Assembly: GCA_934621505.1 (NCBI GenBank)
Contig: CAKTUU010000005.1
Coordinates: 46,256-110,255, forward strand
DNA length: 64,000 nucleotides
DNA from: an uncultured Clostridia bacterium
GTDB taxonomy: Bacteria; Bacillota; Clostridia; Christensenellales; Aristaeellaceae
Direction: 5' to 3'
Under the pieces are notes generated by a model. The model saw only the letters and a list, made by a program, of their open reading frames with translations, searched no databases and had not been told where the DNA came from. The translations under genes were made by a program, and so were the position numbers. Each line of letters opens with the position of its first letter. Position 1 is the stretch's first letter. Shown here piece after piece: positions 8,482-16,297 of the stretch.

Positions 8482-9666
8482 TTACAGGCTGATTTTGCCC
8501 ATGACCACGGGGTGGGCCGCCCCGGTCGCGCTGGGGGCGTTGTTGCAGCTGGCGAACAGGGCCTCGTTTGCCAATACGGCGAAGGCCACCGCCTCCTTGG
8601 CGTTGCTGTCCAGCCCCAGGTCCTCGTTCACCATGACCTGACAGCCGGGCAGGCAGTCGCGGATGTGGGCCATCAGCGTCGGGTTCAGGCTGCCGCCGCC
8701 GCCCACAATGAGCCGGTCGGGGCGGGGGGAGCAAAACCGCTCTACCGCCACGCGGATGCATTCCGCCGTAAACCGGGTGGCGGTGGCCAGGGTGTCCGTC
8801 AGGCTGATGCCCAGCCTTTTGGACTCCTCCAGCAGGGCGCTGACATATGCCGCGCCGTAGCGTTCGCGTCCGGTGGTTTTGGGCGGCTGCTGCTGCAGGT
8901 AGGAATCCCGCAGCATCCAGTCCAGCAGGGGCTGGCGTACCGTACCCTTCGCCGCCAGCCGGCCGCCGTCGTCATAGGACTGGCCGCCGCCGGTCAGCAG
9001 CGCCGTCAAGGCGTCCATGACCATATTGCCGGGGCCGGTATCAAAGGCCACCACCTGGTCCATGGAGCAGCTTTTGGGCAGCAGGGTGATGTTGCCGATG
9101 CCGCCGATGTTTTGCAGGGCCACATTCAGGCTGTCGCTGCGGTAGAGCAAAAACTCGGTATAGGGCACCAGCGGCGCGCCCAGGCCGCCCGCGGCCATAT
9201 CCCGCACCCGAAAATCGGACACGGCGGGACAGCCCAGCTTTTCGCAAATCACGGACGCTTCGCCAATTTGCAGCGTGCCCCGGATGGGACGGCCCAGATA
9301 ATCCTGCGCCTTGGGAATGTGGTACACGGTTTGGCCGTGGCAGCCCACAAAGTCGATTTCTCTGGGGTCTATGCCCGTGTCGGCGCAAACCCGCAGGCAG
9401 GCCTGGGCGTACAAATCGCCCAGCAGAAAGGCCATCTGGCACACTTCCCGGGCGCCGCCCTCATCGCCGCCCGCCAGAGCCAGAATGCGGTCCCGCACCG
9501 GCTTTTCAAAGGGCAAAAAGGAAAAACCAATTTGCTGAACCCGGGTTTGCACCCCATAGCCGCTGATGCGAATCAGCGCCGCGTCCACGCCGTCGGCGCT
9601 GGTGCCGCTCATCAGGCCGATGGCCAGCCGCTGGGGCTTTTGCCAAATCCTTTGCAAAGGATGCAT
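8482..9666 (-). CDS. anmK: Anhydro-N-acetylmuramic acid kinase
   Basis: AnmK uses ATP to open and phosphorylate 1,6-anhydroMurNAc, giving MurNAc-6-phosphate in the cytosol. The 394-residue length fits the family. The N-terminal signature is complete: AIGLMSGTSADGVDAAL (about residues 16-32), followed by FVGCHGQTVYH and, in the middle, NIGGIGNITLLP and FDTGPGNMVMDAL. The C-terminal nucleotide-binding part shows RLIVGGGGSLNPTLM. The ATG has an AAGGAGG Shine-Dalgarno, and the gene follows murQ by 14 nt, so kinase and etherase act in series: AnmK product is MurQ substrate. AnmK is typical of Gram-negative recycling of lytic-transglycosylase products; finding it here instead of a MurP PTS or MurK kinase is noteworthy. 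Confidence 0.95.
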   Translation of the reverse strand: MHPLQRIWQKPQRLAIGLMSGTSADGVDAALIRISGYGVQTRVQQIGFSFLPFEKPVRDRILALAGGDEGGAREVCQMAFLLGDLYAQACLRVCADTGIDPREIDFVGCHGQTVYHIPKAQDYLGRPIRGTLQIGEASVICEKLGCPAVSDFRVRDMAAGGLGAPLVPYTEFLLYRSDSLNVALQNIGGIGNITLLPKSCSMDQVVAFDTGPGNMVMDALTALLTGGGQSYDDGGRLAAKGTVRQPLLDWMLRDSYLQQQPPKTTGRERYGAAYVSALLEESKRLGISLTDTLATATRFTAECIRVAVERFCSPRPDRLIVGGGGSLNPTLMAHIRDCLPGCQVMVNEDLGLDSNAKEAVAFAVLANEALFASCNNAPSATGAAHPVVMGKISL

Positions 9667-9680
9667 AAGGCAGTTCCTCC

Positions 9681-10577
9681 TTACGGGGTTTGCAGGGCGG
9701 CGGCGACGCGGCCCTGGGCCTGGGCCAGCAAAGCGCGGGCCTGAGCGCAGTCAACGCCCTTTTTAATCATCACAATGGCGGTTTTGGACTCGTAGCCGCA
9801 CTGCTTCAGGGCGGCGGCGGCGGTAGCCTCGTCCGCGCCGGTGGCGGTGCGCACAATGGATTTGCAGCGGCAAACCAGCTTTTCATTGCTGGGCTTTACG
9901 TCCACCATCAGGTTGCCATATACCTTGCCCAGACGAATCATCGCGCCGGTGGACAGCATGTTCAGCACCATTTTCTGGGCCGTGCCGCTTTTCATGCGGG
10001 TGGAACCGGTAATCACCTCCGGGCCCACGTCCACGGCGATGCCGATATCCGCCGCCTGGTCCACCTGGGACCCGGGACAGCAGGTAACGGCCACGGTGGT
10101 GGCTCCGCATTCACGGGCGTATTCCATAGCGCCCAGCACATAGGGGGTGCGCCCGCTGGCGGCCAGTCCCACCAGAATGTCCTTGCCGGTAAAATGAATG
10201 TTCTGTAAATCCTGCCGTCCCAAATCCCGGTTATCCTCCGCGCCCTCCACAGCGCGGAAAATGGCGGGCTGGCCGCCTGCAATCAGCCCCACCACCAGGT
10301 CCGGGTCGGTGGAATAGGTGGGGGGACACTCCACCGCGTCCAAAATGCCCAGACGGCCAGAGGTGCCGCAGCCGGAGTAAATCAGCCGTCCGCCGCTGGA
10401 CAGGGCCTTGGCGATGGCGTCTACCGCCTTGGCGATAGGGTGCAGCTGCCTGCCCACCGCCACGGACACCGCCGCGTCCTCCTGATTGATCAGCTTGACC
10501 ATGTCATAGGTGGACAGCTGGTCAATGTGTTCCGTTCGTGGGTTGCGCTGTTCCGTGCGAATCTGATTCAGTTCCAT
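9681..10577 (-). CDS. murQ: N-acetylmuramic acid 6-phosphate etherase
   Basis: MurQ cleaves the D-lactyl ether of MurNAc-6-phosphate, yielding GlcNAc-6-phosphate and D-lactate. The protein has 298 residues, the usual length. It begins with the family signature TEQRNPRTEHIDQLST; the SIS-domain sugar-phosphate site reads IYSGCGTSGRLGILDAVECPPT, and the second signature is GPEVITGSTRMKSGTAQKM. A C-terminal helical segment follows. The ATG is supported by AGGAGAG seven bases upstream. The start overlaps the 3' end of the serine-hydrolase gene by 56 nt, unusually long for two genes in one operon. GlcNAc-6-phosphate processing genes (nagA, nagB) are not in the window. Confidence 0.95.
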   Translation of the reverse strand: MELNQIRTEQRNPRTEHIDQLSTYDMVKLINQEDAAVSVAVGRQLHPIAKAVDAIAKALSSGGRLIYSGCGTSGRLGILDAVECPPTYSTDPDLVVGLIAGGQPAIFRAVEGAEDNRDLGRQDLQNIHFTGKDILVGLAASGRTPYVLGAMEYARECGATTVAVTCCPGSQVDQAADIGIAVDVGPEVITGSTRMKSGTAQKMVLNMLSTGAMIRLGKVYGNLMVDVKPSNEKLVCRCKSIVRTATGADEATAAAALKQCGYESKTAIVMIKKGVDCAQARALLAQAQGRVAAALQTP

Positions 10578-11610
10578 GATCCAACTCTCCTGTGTTCAGC
10601 ATGGTCTGGTGCATGGCCAGACGGAAAGGGTTCAGGTTGGGACCGGAGGGCCCGCCCCCCATCAGCCGGTTGGCCAGAATGACCATGCCAAAGCCATGCT
10701 GGCGGTCAACCCAGAGGCTGGTACCGGCAAACCCGGTATGCCCGCACCCGGTGGGGAAGGGCGCGCCGGTGTGGAAGCCCAGGCAGCGGCCCTCGCATTC
10801 CGGCTGGGGCTGCAAGGCCTGCGTGTACCAGGGGTCCTGGGTGGTCAGGTAAAACCGGCCCAGCCCGGCCACGGATTTGGCGTTGCCAAACAGCCCCGCG
10901 TGCCCGCTGACGCCGTGAAAATAATAGTAGGTGTTGCCGTCGTTGGCCTGCCCCCGCACCATGGTGTCGTGGGGTCGGAAGCCGCTAAACCGCATGTTCC
11001 GGTCCCGGCACATGCCCTCCTCAATCTGGTTGTCCATACAGCTGGGGGCAACGGAAAGGTTGGGCAGGGGCGCGTAGCCCAGCGGGCGCAGGTTCAGGGG
11101 CTGGCTCACATAGCGTTCCATTACCTTGGGATAGGCCAGTCCCGTCAGCAGGCACAAAACCTCCCGCAGCAGGATATAGTTCAGGTCGCTGTAGACCATG
11201 CCGATGACCGGGGGCGCTTCCAGCCGTTCCGTCATAATGGTCCAGAAGGGGCGGCCGTCGGCGTAAAAGGGGTACCAGGCCTGAATGCCCGACGTATGGG
11301 TGAGCAGCCTGCGCAGGGTCAGCTGGGCAAACCGCTGCCGGGAGGTTTGGGAACCCAGCAGATCCGGCAGGCCAAAGGACCCCAGCGGCGCGTCCAGAGA
11401 CAGGCGCTGGGCCTTGGTAACCCCCAAAACGGCGGTGGCGGTAAACACCTTGGTGACGGAGGCCAGGTCATACAGCGCGTCCACAGGCTCCTGGCCTACG
11501 CAGTCCAGCTCCTGAACGCCGCTATCGGTAAACACGCACCAGCTGCAATCCCGAAAAAGGCCGTCCGCCAGCGCCTGTTGCGCCAGCTGTCTGCGCTGTG
11601 CAGCGCCCAT
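10522..11610 (-). CDS. Serine hydrolase of the beta-lactamase family, AmiE/YbbE-like
   Basis: A 362-residue penicillin-binding-fold hydrolase. From the chosen start, the nucleophile motif SxxK is S51-K54 (SVTK) and the YxN-type motif is Y140-N144 (YSDLN). The late motif region contains HTGFAGTSLWVD. There is no signal peptide. I chose the second ATG (11610) because the GGGG Shine-Dalgarno directly abuts the first ATG (11619) but lies nine bases from the second. In Bacillus subtilis an enzyme of this fold, AmiE (YbbE), is encoded with NagZ and MurQ and removes the peptide from MurNAc; the position here between nagZ and murQ suggests the same role. The lack of a signal suggests a cytosolic site. 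Esterase or D-aminopeptidase activity is an alternative. Confidence 0.8.
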   Translation of the reverse strand: MGAAQRRQLAQQALADGLFRDCSWCVFTDSGVQELDCVGQEPVDALYDLASVTKVFTATAVLGVTKAQRLSLDAPLGSFGLPDLLGSQTSRQRFAQLTLRRLLTHTSGIQAWYPFYADGRPFWTIMTERLEAPPVIGMVYSDLNYILLREVLCLLTGLAYPKVMERYVSQPLNLRPLGYAPLPNLSVAPSCMDNQIEEGMCRDRNMRFSGFRPHDTMVRGQANDGNTYYYFHGVSGHAGLFGNAKSVAGLGRFYLTTQDPWYTQALQPQPECEGRCLGFHTGAPFPTGCGHTGFAGTSLWVDRQHGFGMVILANRLMGGGPSGPNLNPFRLAMHQTMLNTGELDHGTESDSHGTAQPTNGTH

Positions 11611-11627
11611 AGTATCCATCCCCTTCG

Positions 11628-13148
11628 TTATTTTGCAAAAAAGGTCATGACCCGCTCCAGCGCCCGGGGAGAGTATTCCCAGGCGCGCACCCGGCAGGTG
11701 TCCGGCTTCAGCCGGTCCAGCTCAAAGGGATTGCGGAAGGTAACACACGCCATGGGCAGGTCCAGTTTTTCCAGCGCCAGCAAAATGTCCAGCTGTCCGG
11801 TGTACACGGTAGCGTTCAGCGTGCCCATCACAATGGAGGTGGCTCCATCGGCGGCTGCCAGAGCCTGGGTCAGGTCCTCCGGGCCGGGCCGCAGGGGCAG
11901 GCGCACGCACCGGCCGCCAAAGCGGCGCTGCATCTCCTGGGCAAAGCACAGGGAATCCTCCGCATTGGACACCTGGGATACCTGCGCCTGGGCCGGGCTG
12001 ATAAAGCAGGGCCATTCGCCCAAGGCAAAGGGGCGGTCCGCCTGCACCACGTCCCGGAACAGCTCATCCGCGGCCTGACGGCAGGCGGACAGGGTCTGCT
12101 GGTCATCGACCGGCTCCTCATAAGCGTATTGCTGTTTATAGGTTAAAATACGTTCCACGGCGGCGTCAATCGCCGTCATGGACACCCGGCCCTGCTCCAC
12201 AGCCGCGGCCAGCGCCTCCATGGAGCTGCGCACCTTGTCATGCAGGTGGGACACAAAAATCAGCTCAATGCCCGCCTGCACGGCACGAATCACGCCCTCC
12301 TCAATGCCGTAGGTACGGCTGATGGCGTTCATCTCCATACAGTCGGAAATAATCAGTCCCTGAAAGCCCAGCTCCTGCCGCAGCAGGCCGGTGACGATCT
12401 TATGGGACATGGTGGCGGGCACATCGTCCAGGGTGGAATAAACCACATGGGCGATGGTGGCCCCGGGCAAACCGGCCTTTACCGCCTGAGCGAAGGGGAA
12501 CATCTCCGTCTGGCGCAGCTGGTCCAGGGTTTTGCCGCTGGAGGGCAGCTCCAGATGGGAATCCGCCATGGTATCGCCGTGGCCGGGAAAATGCTTGCCG
12601 GAGCACATAACCCCTGCGTCCAGGTAGCCCTGCAGCGCCTGGGCGGCATAGGTCCAGGTATCCTGCGGGTTTTGCCCGTAGCTGCGAATGCCGATGACCG
12701 GGTTTTGCGGATTGCTGTTAATATCCAGCACCGGGGCCAGGTTAAAATTGATGCCCAGACTGCGCAGCAGCTGGCCGCTTCGCAGGGCCGCCCGGTAGAC
12801 CTTTTGCGGGTCCTTCAGGCTGGACAGGGCCATGGCGGAAGGCATTTTGGGCATGTCCTCCGGCAGGCGGGACACCACGCCGCCCTCCTCGTCAATGGTG
12901 ATAAAGGGTGGAACGCCTGTTTGACTACGAATCAAAAGGTGCAAATCCCGGCTCAGCTGCAGGGTCTGGGCATAATCGGTCAGGTTGGCCTTAAACAGAA
13001 TCACGTTGCCCAGCTTTTGCTCCTTCACCAGCTGGATAAAGGAATCATTGATGCTTTCCGCCGGAAAACCGGTTACAAACATTTGTCCCAGCTTTTGCTG
13101 CAGGGTCATTTCCTTTACCATTTGGGCAGCGGTTTGATGGCTTTGCAT
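11628..13148 (-). CDS. nagZ: Beta-N-acetylglucosaminidase, glycoside hydrolase family 3
   Basis: NagZ removes GlcNAc from the non-reducing end of muropeptide disaccharides. The 506-residue form has a TIM barrel (about residues 10-330) and a second alpha/beta domain, like the two-domain B. subtilis enzyme. Visible signatures are TIDEEGGVVSRLPEDMP, the histidine loop KHFPGHGDT that serves as acid/base in this family, and the nucleophile region IISDCMEMNAI. The ATG at 13148 follows GGAGG by eight bases; an upstream in-frame start (13196) lies before this site and is unlikely. There is no signal peptide, so the substrate must be imported. It is the first gene of the nagZ-hydrolase-murQ-anmK operon. 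Bases 12918-12940 match tRNA-Arg exactly (see findings). Confidence 0.92.
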   Translation of the reverse strand: MQSHQTAAQMVKEMTLQQKLGQMFVTGFPAESINDSFIQLVKEQKLGNVILFKANLTDYAQTLQLSRDLHLLIRSQTGVPPFITIDEEGGVVSRLPEDMPKMPSAMALSSLKDPQKVYRAALRSGQLLRSLGINFNLAPVLDINSNPQNPVIGIRSYGQNPQDTWTYAAQALQGYLDAGVMCSGKHFPGHGDTMADSHLELPSSGKTLDQLRQTEMFPFAQAVKAGLPGATIAHVVYSTLDDVPATMSHKIVTGLLRQELGFQGLIISDCMEMNAISRTYGIEEGVIRAVQAGIELIFVSHLHDKVRSSMEALAAAVEQGRVSMTAIDAAVERILTYKQQYAYEEPVDDQQTLSACRQAADELFRDVVQADRPFALGEWPCFISPAQAQVSQVSNAEDSLCFAQEMQRRFGGRCVRLPLRPGPEDLTQALAAADGATSIVMGTLNATVYTGQLDILLALEKLDLPMACVTFRNPFELDRLKPDTCRVRAWEYSPRALERVMTFFAK

Positions 13149-13223
13149 ATGCGTTTCCTCCGAAACTAACGGTATACCGCCGGACAAAAGGGACATTTGA
13201 TCCGGCCGTATGTTGCTAAGCGA

Positions 13224-13252
13224 ATGATAACATAAATATTTTTCAAAATCAA
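13224..13252 (-). promoter_or_regulatory. Promoter for the nagZ operon
   Basis: On the minus strand TTGATT (13247-13252), a 17-base spacer and TATCAT (13224-13229) lie about 75 nt upstream of the nagZ ATG. The AT-rich gap between nagZ and the divergent regulator also holds ATTTTAT...ATAAAAT half-sites that could bind the RpiR-type regulator; this part is speculative. Confidence 0.55.
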
Positions 13253-13343
13253 TAGTGGTGAAATTTTATTTTGCTTTACTATGGATTTTTACGGAAAATA
13301 GGATAAAATGAAAGTATGGAAACGCCAAGGAGGAGCCGGAGAG

Positions 13344-14240
13344 ATGAACGATATTTTTATCCGCATTCGCGGCATGCAGGACAGTCTGCCCCGGGCCTGT
13401 CAGCAAATTTGCGCCTATCTTTTGGAAAACCCCAGCCAGGTGCTGCATCTGTCGGTACACGAGCTGGCCCAGTGCAGCCAGACCAGCGACGCCACCGTTA
13501 TACGCTTATGCCGCCTTTTGGGCTTTGAGGGGTACCGCGCTTTGCTCATCAGCCTGTCGTCGGCCCTTACGTCCGCCCAGGAGCAGCAGGACGGCGGGCG
13601 CTTTACGGACATTGGACAGGACATGCCGGTGCCGTCCATCATCAGCAGCATATCCCGGGCGAACCACCAATCCATTGACGACACCCTGAAGGTGCTGGAG
13701 CCGGCCCGGGTGGAGGCGGCGGTGAAAAAGCTGGAGCAGGCCCGGCAGATTCTTTTTTGCGGTATTGGCGCGTCCGGGCTGGTATGCATGGACGCGGAGC
13801 AGAAGCTGCTGCGGGTGGGCAAAAGCTGCCGCGCCTGCACCGACGGCCACAGCCAGCTGACGGCGGCGGCGCTGCTGGGCCGGGAGGACGCGGCGGTGCT
13901 GGTATCCAACTCCGGCGAAACCAACGATATTCTGGAAACCCTGCGGGTGCTGAAAAGCAACGGCGTATGCACCATCAGCCTGACCCGCTACGGCAAAAAC
14001 ACCCTGGCGGAAAACAGCCACATTGCCCTGTACATTTCCACGCCGGAAATTTTATTTCGCAGCGGGGCCATGGGCAGCCGCATCGCCATGCTGAACGTGG
14101 TGGACATTTTGTACGCCGCCCTGGTCAGCCGCAGCTACCAGCTATCCCAAAGCAAGCTGCTGCTTACCCGCGAAGCCATCGAGCGCAAGCGCCGCCACCA
14201 CCAGGGTTTCACCCTGGACCCAAATCACGAAGAAGGTTGA
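13344..14240 (+). CDS. murR: RpiR-family regulator, MurR-like
   Basis: A 298-residue regulator with an N-terminal helix-turn-helix (about residues 1-77, with CSQTSDATVIRLCRLLGFEGY) and a C-terminal SIS sugar-phosphate domain (about 125-265, with FCGIGASG and VSNSGETNDI). The ATG at 13344 has an AAGGAGG ten bases upstream; an ORF extension from 13308 lacks this. It is divergent from nagZ, as a regulator of MurNAc use would be, and MurR-type proteins sense MurNAc-6-phosphate. The gene symbol rests on context. The last residues (HHQGFTLDPNHEEG) are encoded by the first copy of a 32-nt tandem repeat, so the C-terminus may be a recent extension. Confidence 0.85.
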   Translation: MNDIFIRIRGMQDSLPRACQQICAYLLENPSQVLHLSVHELAQCSQTSDATVIRLCRLLGFEGYRALLISLSSALTSAQEQQDGGRFTDIGQDMPVPSIISSISRANHQSIDDTLKVLEPARVEAAVKKLEQARQILFCGIGASGLVCMDAEQKLLRVGKSCRACTDGHSQLTAAALLGREDAAVLVSNSGETNDILETLRVLKSNGVCTISLTRYGKNTLAENSHIALYISTPEILFRSGAMGSRIAMLNVVDILYAALVSRSYQLSQSKLLLTREAIERKRRHHQGFTLDPNHEEG

Positions 14241-14296
14241 GTGTGCTTTCTGACAGCTTCCGTGCCAGGGTTTCACCCTGGACCCAAATCACGAAG
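14201..14296. repeat. Two direct copies of a 32-nt hairpin repeat
   Basis: A 32-base unit starting CCAGGGTTTCACCCTGG and ending ATCACGAAG occurs identically at 14201-14232 and 14265-14296. Each unit begins with a 7-bp hairpin (CCAGGGT/ACCCTGG, loop TTC). Weaker similarity (GTTGAGTG / ATTGAGTG) continues past both copies, so the duplicated unit is about 64 nt. The first copy encodes the C-terminus of the RpiR regulator. Confidence 0.8.
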
Positions 14297-14384
14297 CGAA
14301 TTGAGTGAGCTTACCAACATTTTCCGTGTGATAATTGGGAGAAAGGTGCCGGAGCAATCTGGCTGAAAAACGCGGTCGAAAACA

Positions 14385-14421
14385 AACAGGGACATGACGT
14401 CATGTCCCTGTTGGCGTTTTT
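14385..14421 (+). terminator. Palindromic terminator after the regulator
   Basis: A 28-base perfect palindrome (14385-14412, centred on GACGTC) is followed by GGCGTTTTT on the plus strand. The other side also has TTTGTTTTC on the minus strand, so it can end both the regulator and the convergent fusion gene at 14428. Confidence 0.8.
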
Positions 14422-14427
14422 GCAAAT

Positions 14428-15558
14428 TTATCGCTCGATACGGTAGTATTTAAACATTCCATCTTCGCCAACCAGGCGAAAGCCCACTTTTTCCAGCACA
14501 TGCTGACTTCGCGTGTTCTTCAGGACGGCATCCGCGTTCACAGCGGTCATTCCCAGCTTGTCAAAGGCAAATTCCACAGCCAGGCGCTCCGCCTGCGTTC
14601 CGTACCCCTTTCCCTTTACAGCGTCGTTTTGCATATGGATGCTCAGGGTACATTCTTTTTTATCGTAATCGATTCGCTTCAGCTGCAATTCCCCAATCAC
14701 CTTATCCCCAAGCAGGATGGCAAACAGCCTGCGTGAAGCGTCCATCCCCTTTGCGTCAAAATACCGGTTTACCGCGTCCTCGTCATAAACATAGGGATGG
14801 AACAGGCCCATGTCCATATAAATGGACGCGTCATTCGTCCAATGTCTGTACAACGCGTGACATTGTTCTCTCGTCATCGGCTTTAACTGGACCGTCATGA
14901 TTGATTCGTTCGCCAGCTTTCCCATTTTTTCACACAAAATTTCCGAAAGTTCCTTCGGCGACTCAATCATGGCCATATGGCAGCTGTTTGGCACAAACGT
15001 AATCCTTACTTTATTTAACGTTTCTTCAGATAAATGCAATTCGCTTATATGGCTCCTGGCATCCGCGTCATTACGGTCGCCAAGCAGCAATTCCACCGGA
15101 TTTTTTATCTCCATCAGGAAAGGCGTGTAGTCAAATTCCTCTTGCAAGGATTTGAACATAGCCTCTGTGTAGTAAACACGTTCTTGAGCCATCATCGTGC
15201 CAACTGTTTCTCCATACATTTCCATATGCTCAGGAGTCATCAGGTTACGAAAGAATGGGCCTGCCGGTTTTAGATTTGTATCAAGGCAAACAATTCGAGT
15301 CCCTGCCGGTATGTCATGGCGTGCGGCCAGCTCAAGAGCCATTAGCCCTCCCAAACTATGACCGACAATCACATCATATTCTTTTCCCTTTATTTGCGAG
15401 GCTACCCATCTGGTTAAATCGTCCACGCAATTTGCCCTTTGTGTAACTTCATGAGGATAAACGAGCGTCTCGTATTCCCAGGATGGTAACAAGGGCAGCA
15501 ATTTGTCCCACACTTTTTCTGTACAGTTGACGCCATATAAAAATAACGCTTTCACCAT
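14428..15558 (-). CDS. Alpha/beta-hydrolase fused to a GNAT acetyltransferase
   Basis: A 376-residue two-domain protein. Residues 1-215 form an alpha/beta hydrolase with the nucleophile elbow GHSLGG (near residue 67) and a late histidine in PNSCHMAMIESPKEL, a plausible catalytic His. Residues 220-376 are a GNAT N-acyltransferase of the RimJ/RimL type, with the acetyl-CoA loop NDAVKGKGYGTQAE and a C-terminal VGFRLVGEDG strand. The start follows a purine-rich AAGGAAAACGAA stretch. The gene is visibly AT-richer than its neighbours and lies between repeats, which suggests horizontal acquisition. It might modify or cleave a small amide or ester, such as an antibiotic or peptide; the substrate is not known. 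No neighbouring gene indicates a pathway. Confidence 0.75.
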   Translation of the reverse strand: MVKALFLYGVNCTEKVWDKLLPLLPSWEYETLVYPHEVTQRANCVDDLTRWVASQIKGKEYDVIVGHSLGGLMALELAARHDIPAGTRIVCLDTNLKPAGPFFRNLMTPEHMEMYGETVGTMMAQERVYYTEAMFKSLQEEFDYTPFLMEIKNPVELLLGDRNDADARSHISELHLSEETLNKVRITFVPNSCHMAMIESPKELSEILCEKMGKLANESIMTVQLKPMTREQCHALYRHWTNDASIYMDMGLFHPYVYDEDAVNRYFDAKGMDASRRLFAILLGDKVIGELQLKRIDYDKKECTLSIHMQNDAVKGKGYGTQAERLAVEFAFDKLGMTAVNADAVLKNTRSQHVLEKVGFRLVGEDGMFKYYRIER

Positions 15559-15653
15559 TTCGTTTTCCTTACCTTCCGGCCTGTATATTCAGGAATAGCC
15601 CCGGCCGAATGAAGTCGGCCGACAATAGAAACGGCTCTGTAAACCGGAAGCCG

Positions 15654-16069
15654 TTACGCTACATATACGGCAATTCCAGTACAGATTCCGCTATTTGTAT
15701 CGCATTCAGATACACTGCAAGCGGATATTCCCAAAACACAATCAGCAAGTGCCGTTAATCTTATTTTGTCTCCGGCTTTTGACAAGGGTTTTCTGATTTC
15801 AATTTTGCCATTTGAATCAATGACAGTATTCATAAAAAAGTTAATCGGCTGGATAATCGTTCTTTCCGTTCCAAGAGCATGGTTTAGATTGTCCAAACAG
15901 TTCAGGTGATTAGAACCGTTTTGGTAAAAGAAATCGTACATATTTTTGCTGCATGCTGGAAACAGCAAATCATGAGCGCCTACATCATCGCTTTCTACTC
16001 TGAACATGGGTTTATACTGGTTGGAATACAGGATACTGCCAGCTTCTATCCTTAACGATTCGTTGCAGT
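15654..16069 (-). pseudogene. Remnant of a DUF1989 (urea-carboxylase-associated) protein, N-terminus lost
   Basis: About 138 residues match the C-terminal part of DUF1989 proteins: SILYSNQYKPMFRV, VGAHDLLFPACS, LNCLDNLNHALG, PINFFMNT and a closing ALADCVLGISAC. The expected N-terminal third is absent. At 16069 the reading frame runs directly into a 105-nt repeat, so the in-frame ATG at 16187 would add repeat-encoded residues that do not belong to the family. This is best read as a gene truncated at the repeat. It is AT-richer than its surroundings, like the fusion gene next to it. Confidence 0.7.
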
Positions 16070-16297
16070 CTATAGCGAGCGGTGGGAGGGCTGTTACCCT
16101 CCCATAAAGCGAGCGGCACCCAGGACTATGGGTTTTTAAGCACGGGTCGCCTTTCGGCGGGACGTGCGCCTCATGCAGGGAAGTCAAGTTACTCTATAGC
16201 GAGCGGTGGGAGGGTAACACCCCTCCCACAAAGCGAGCGGCACCCAAGCCTGCGGGTCCTTAAGCGCGGCCCGCCTTTCGGCGGGACGTGCGCCTCA
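16069..16297. repeat. Two imperfect tandem copies of a 105-nt structured repeat
   Basis: Copies at 16069-16173 and 16193-16297 begin TCTATAGCGAGCGGTGGGAGGG and end GGGACGTGCGCCTCA. Each contains a hairpin of the type TGGGAGGG...CCCTCCCA, then AAGCGAGCGGCACCCA, then CGCCtttcGGCG. They differ at several positions, so the duplication is not very recent. Copy 1 joins the truncated DUF1989 gene; copy 2 forms the 3' end of the ABC permease gene. Confidence 0.8.

Noticed and set aside
14201..14296. Possible CRISPR array
   Set aside because: Only two repeat units, a single 32-nt interval, and one unit lies in a coding region; no cas genes.
15654..16187. Full 177-codon frame as an intact DUF1989 gene
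   Set aside because: The first 40 codons are repeat sequence and do not match the family.
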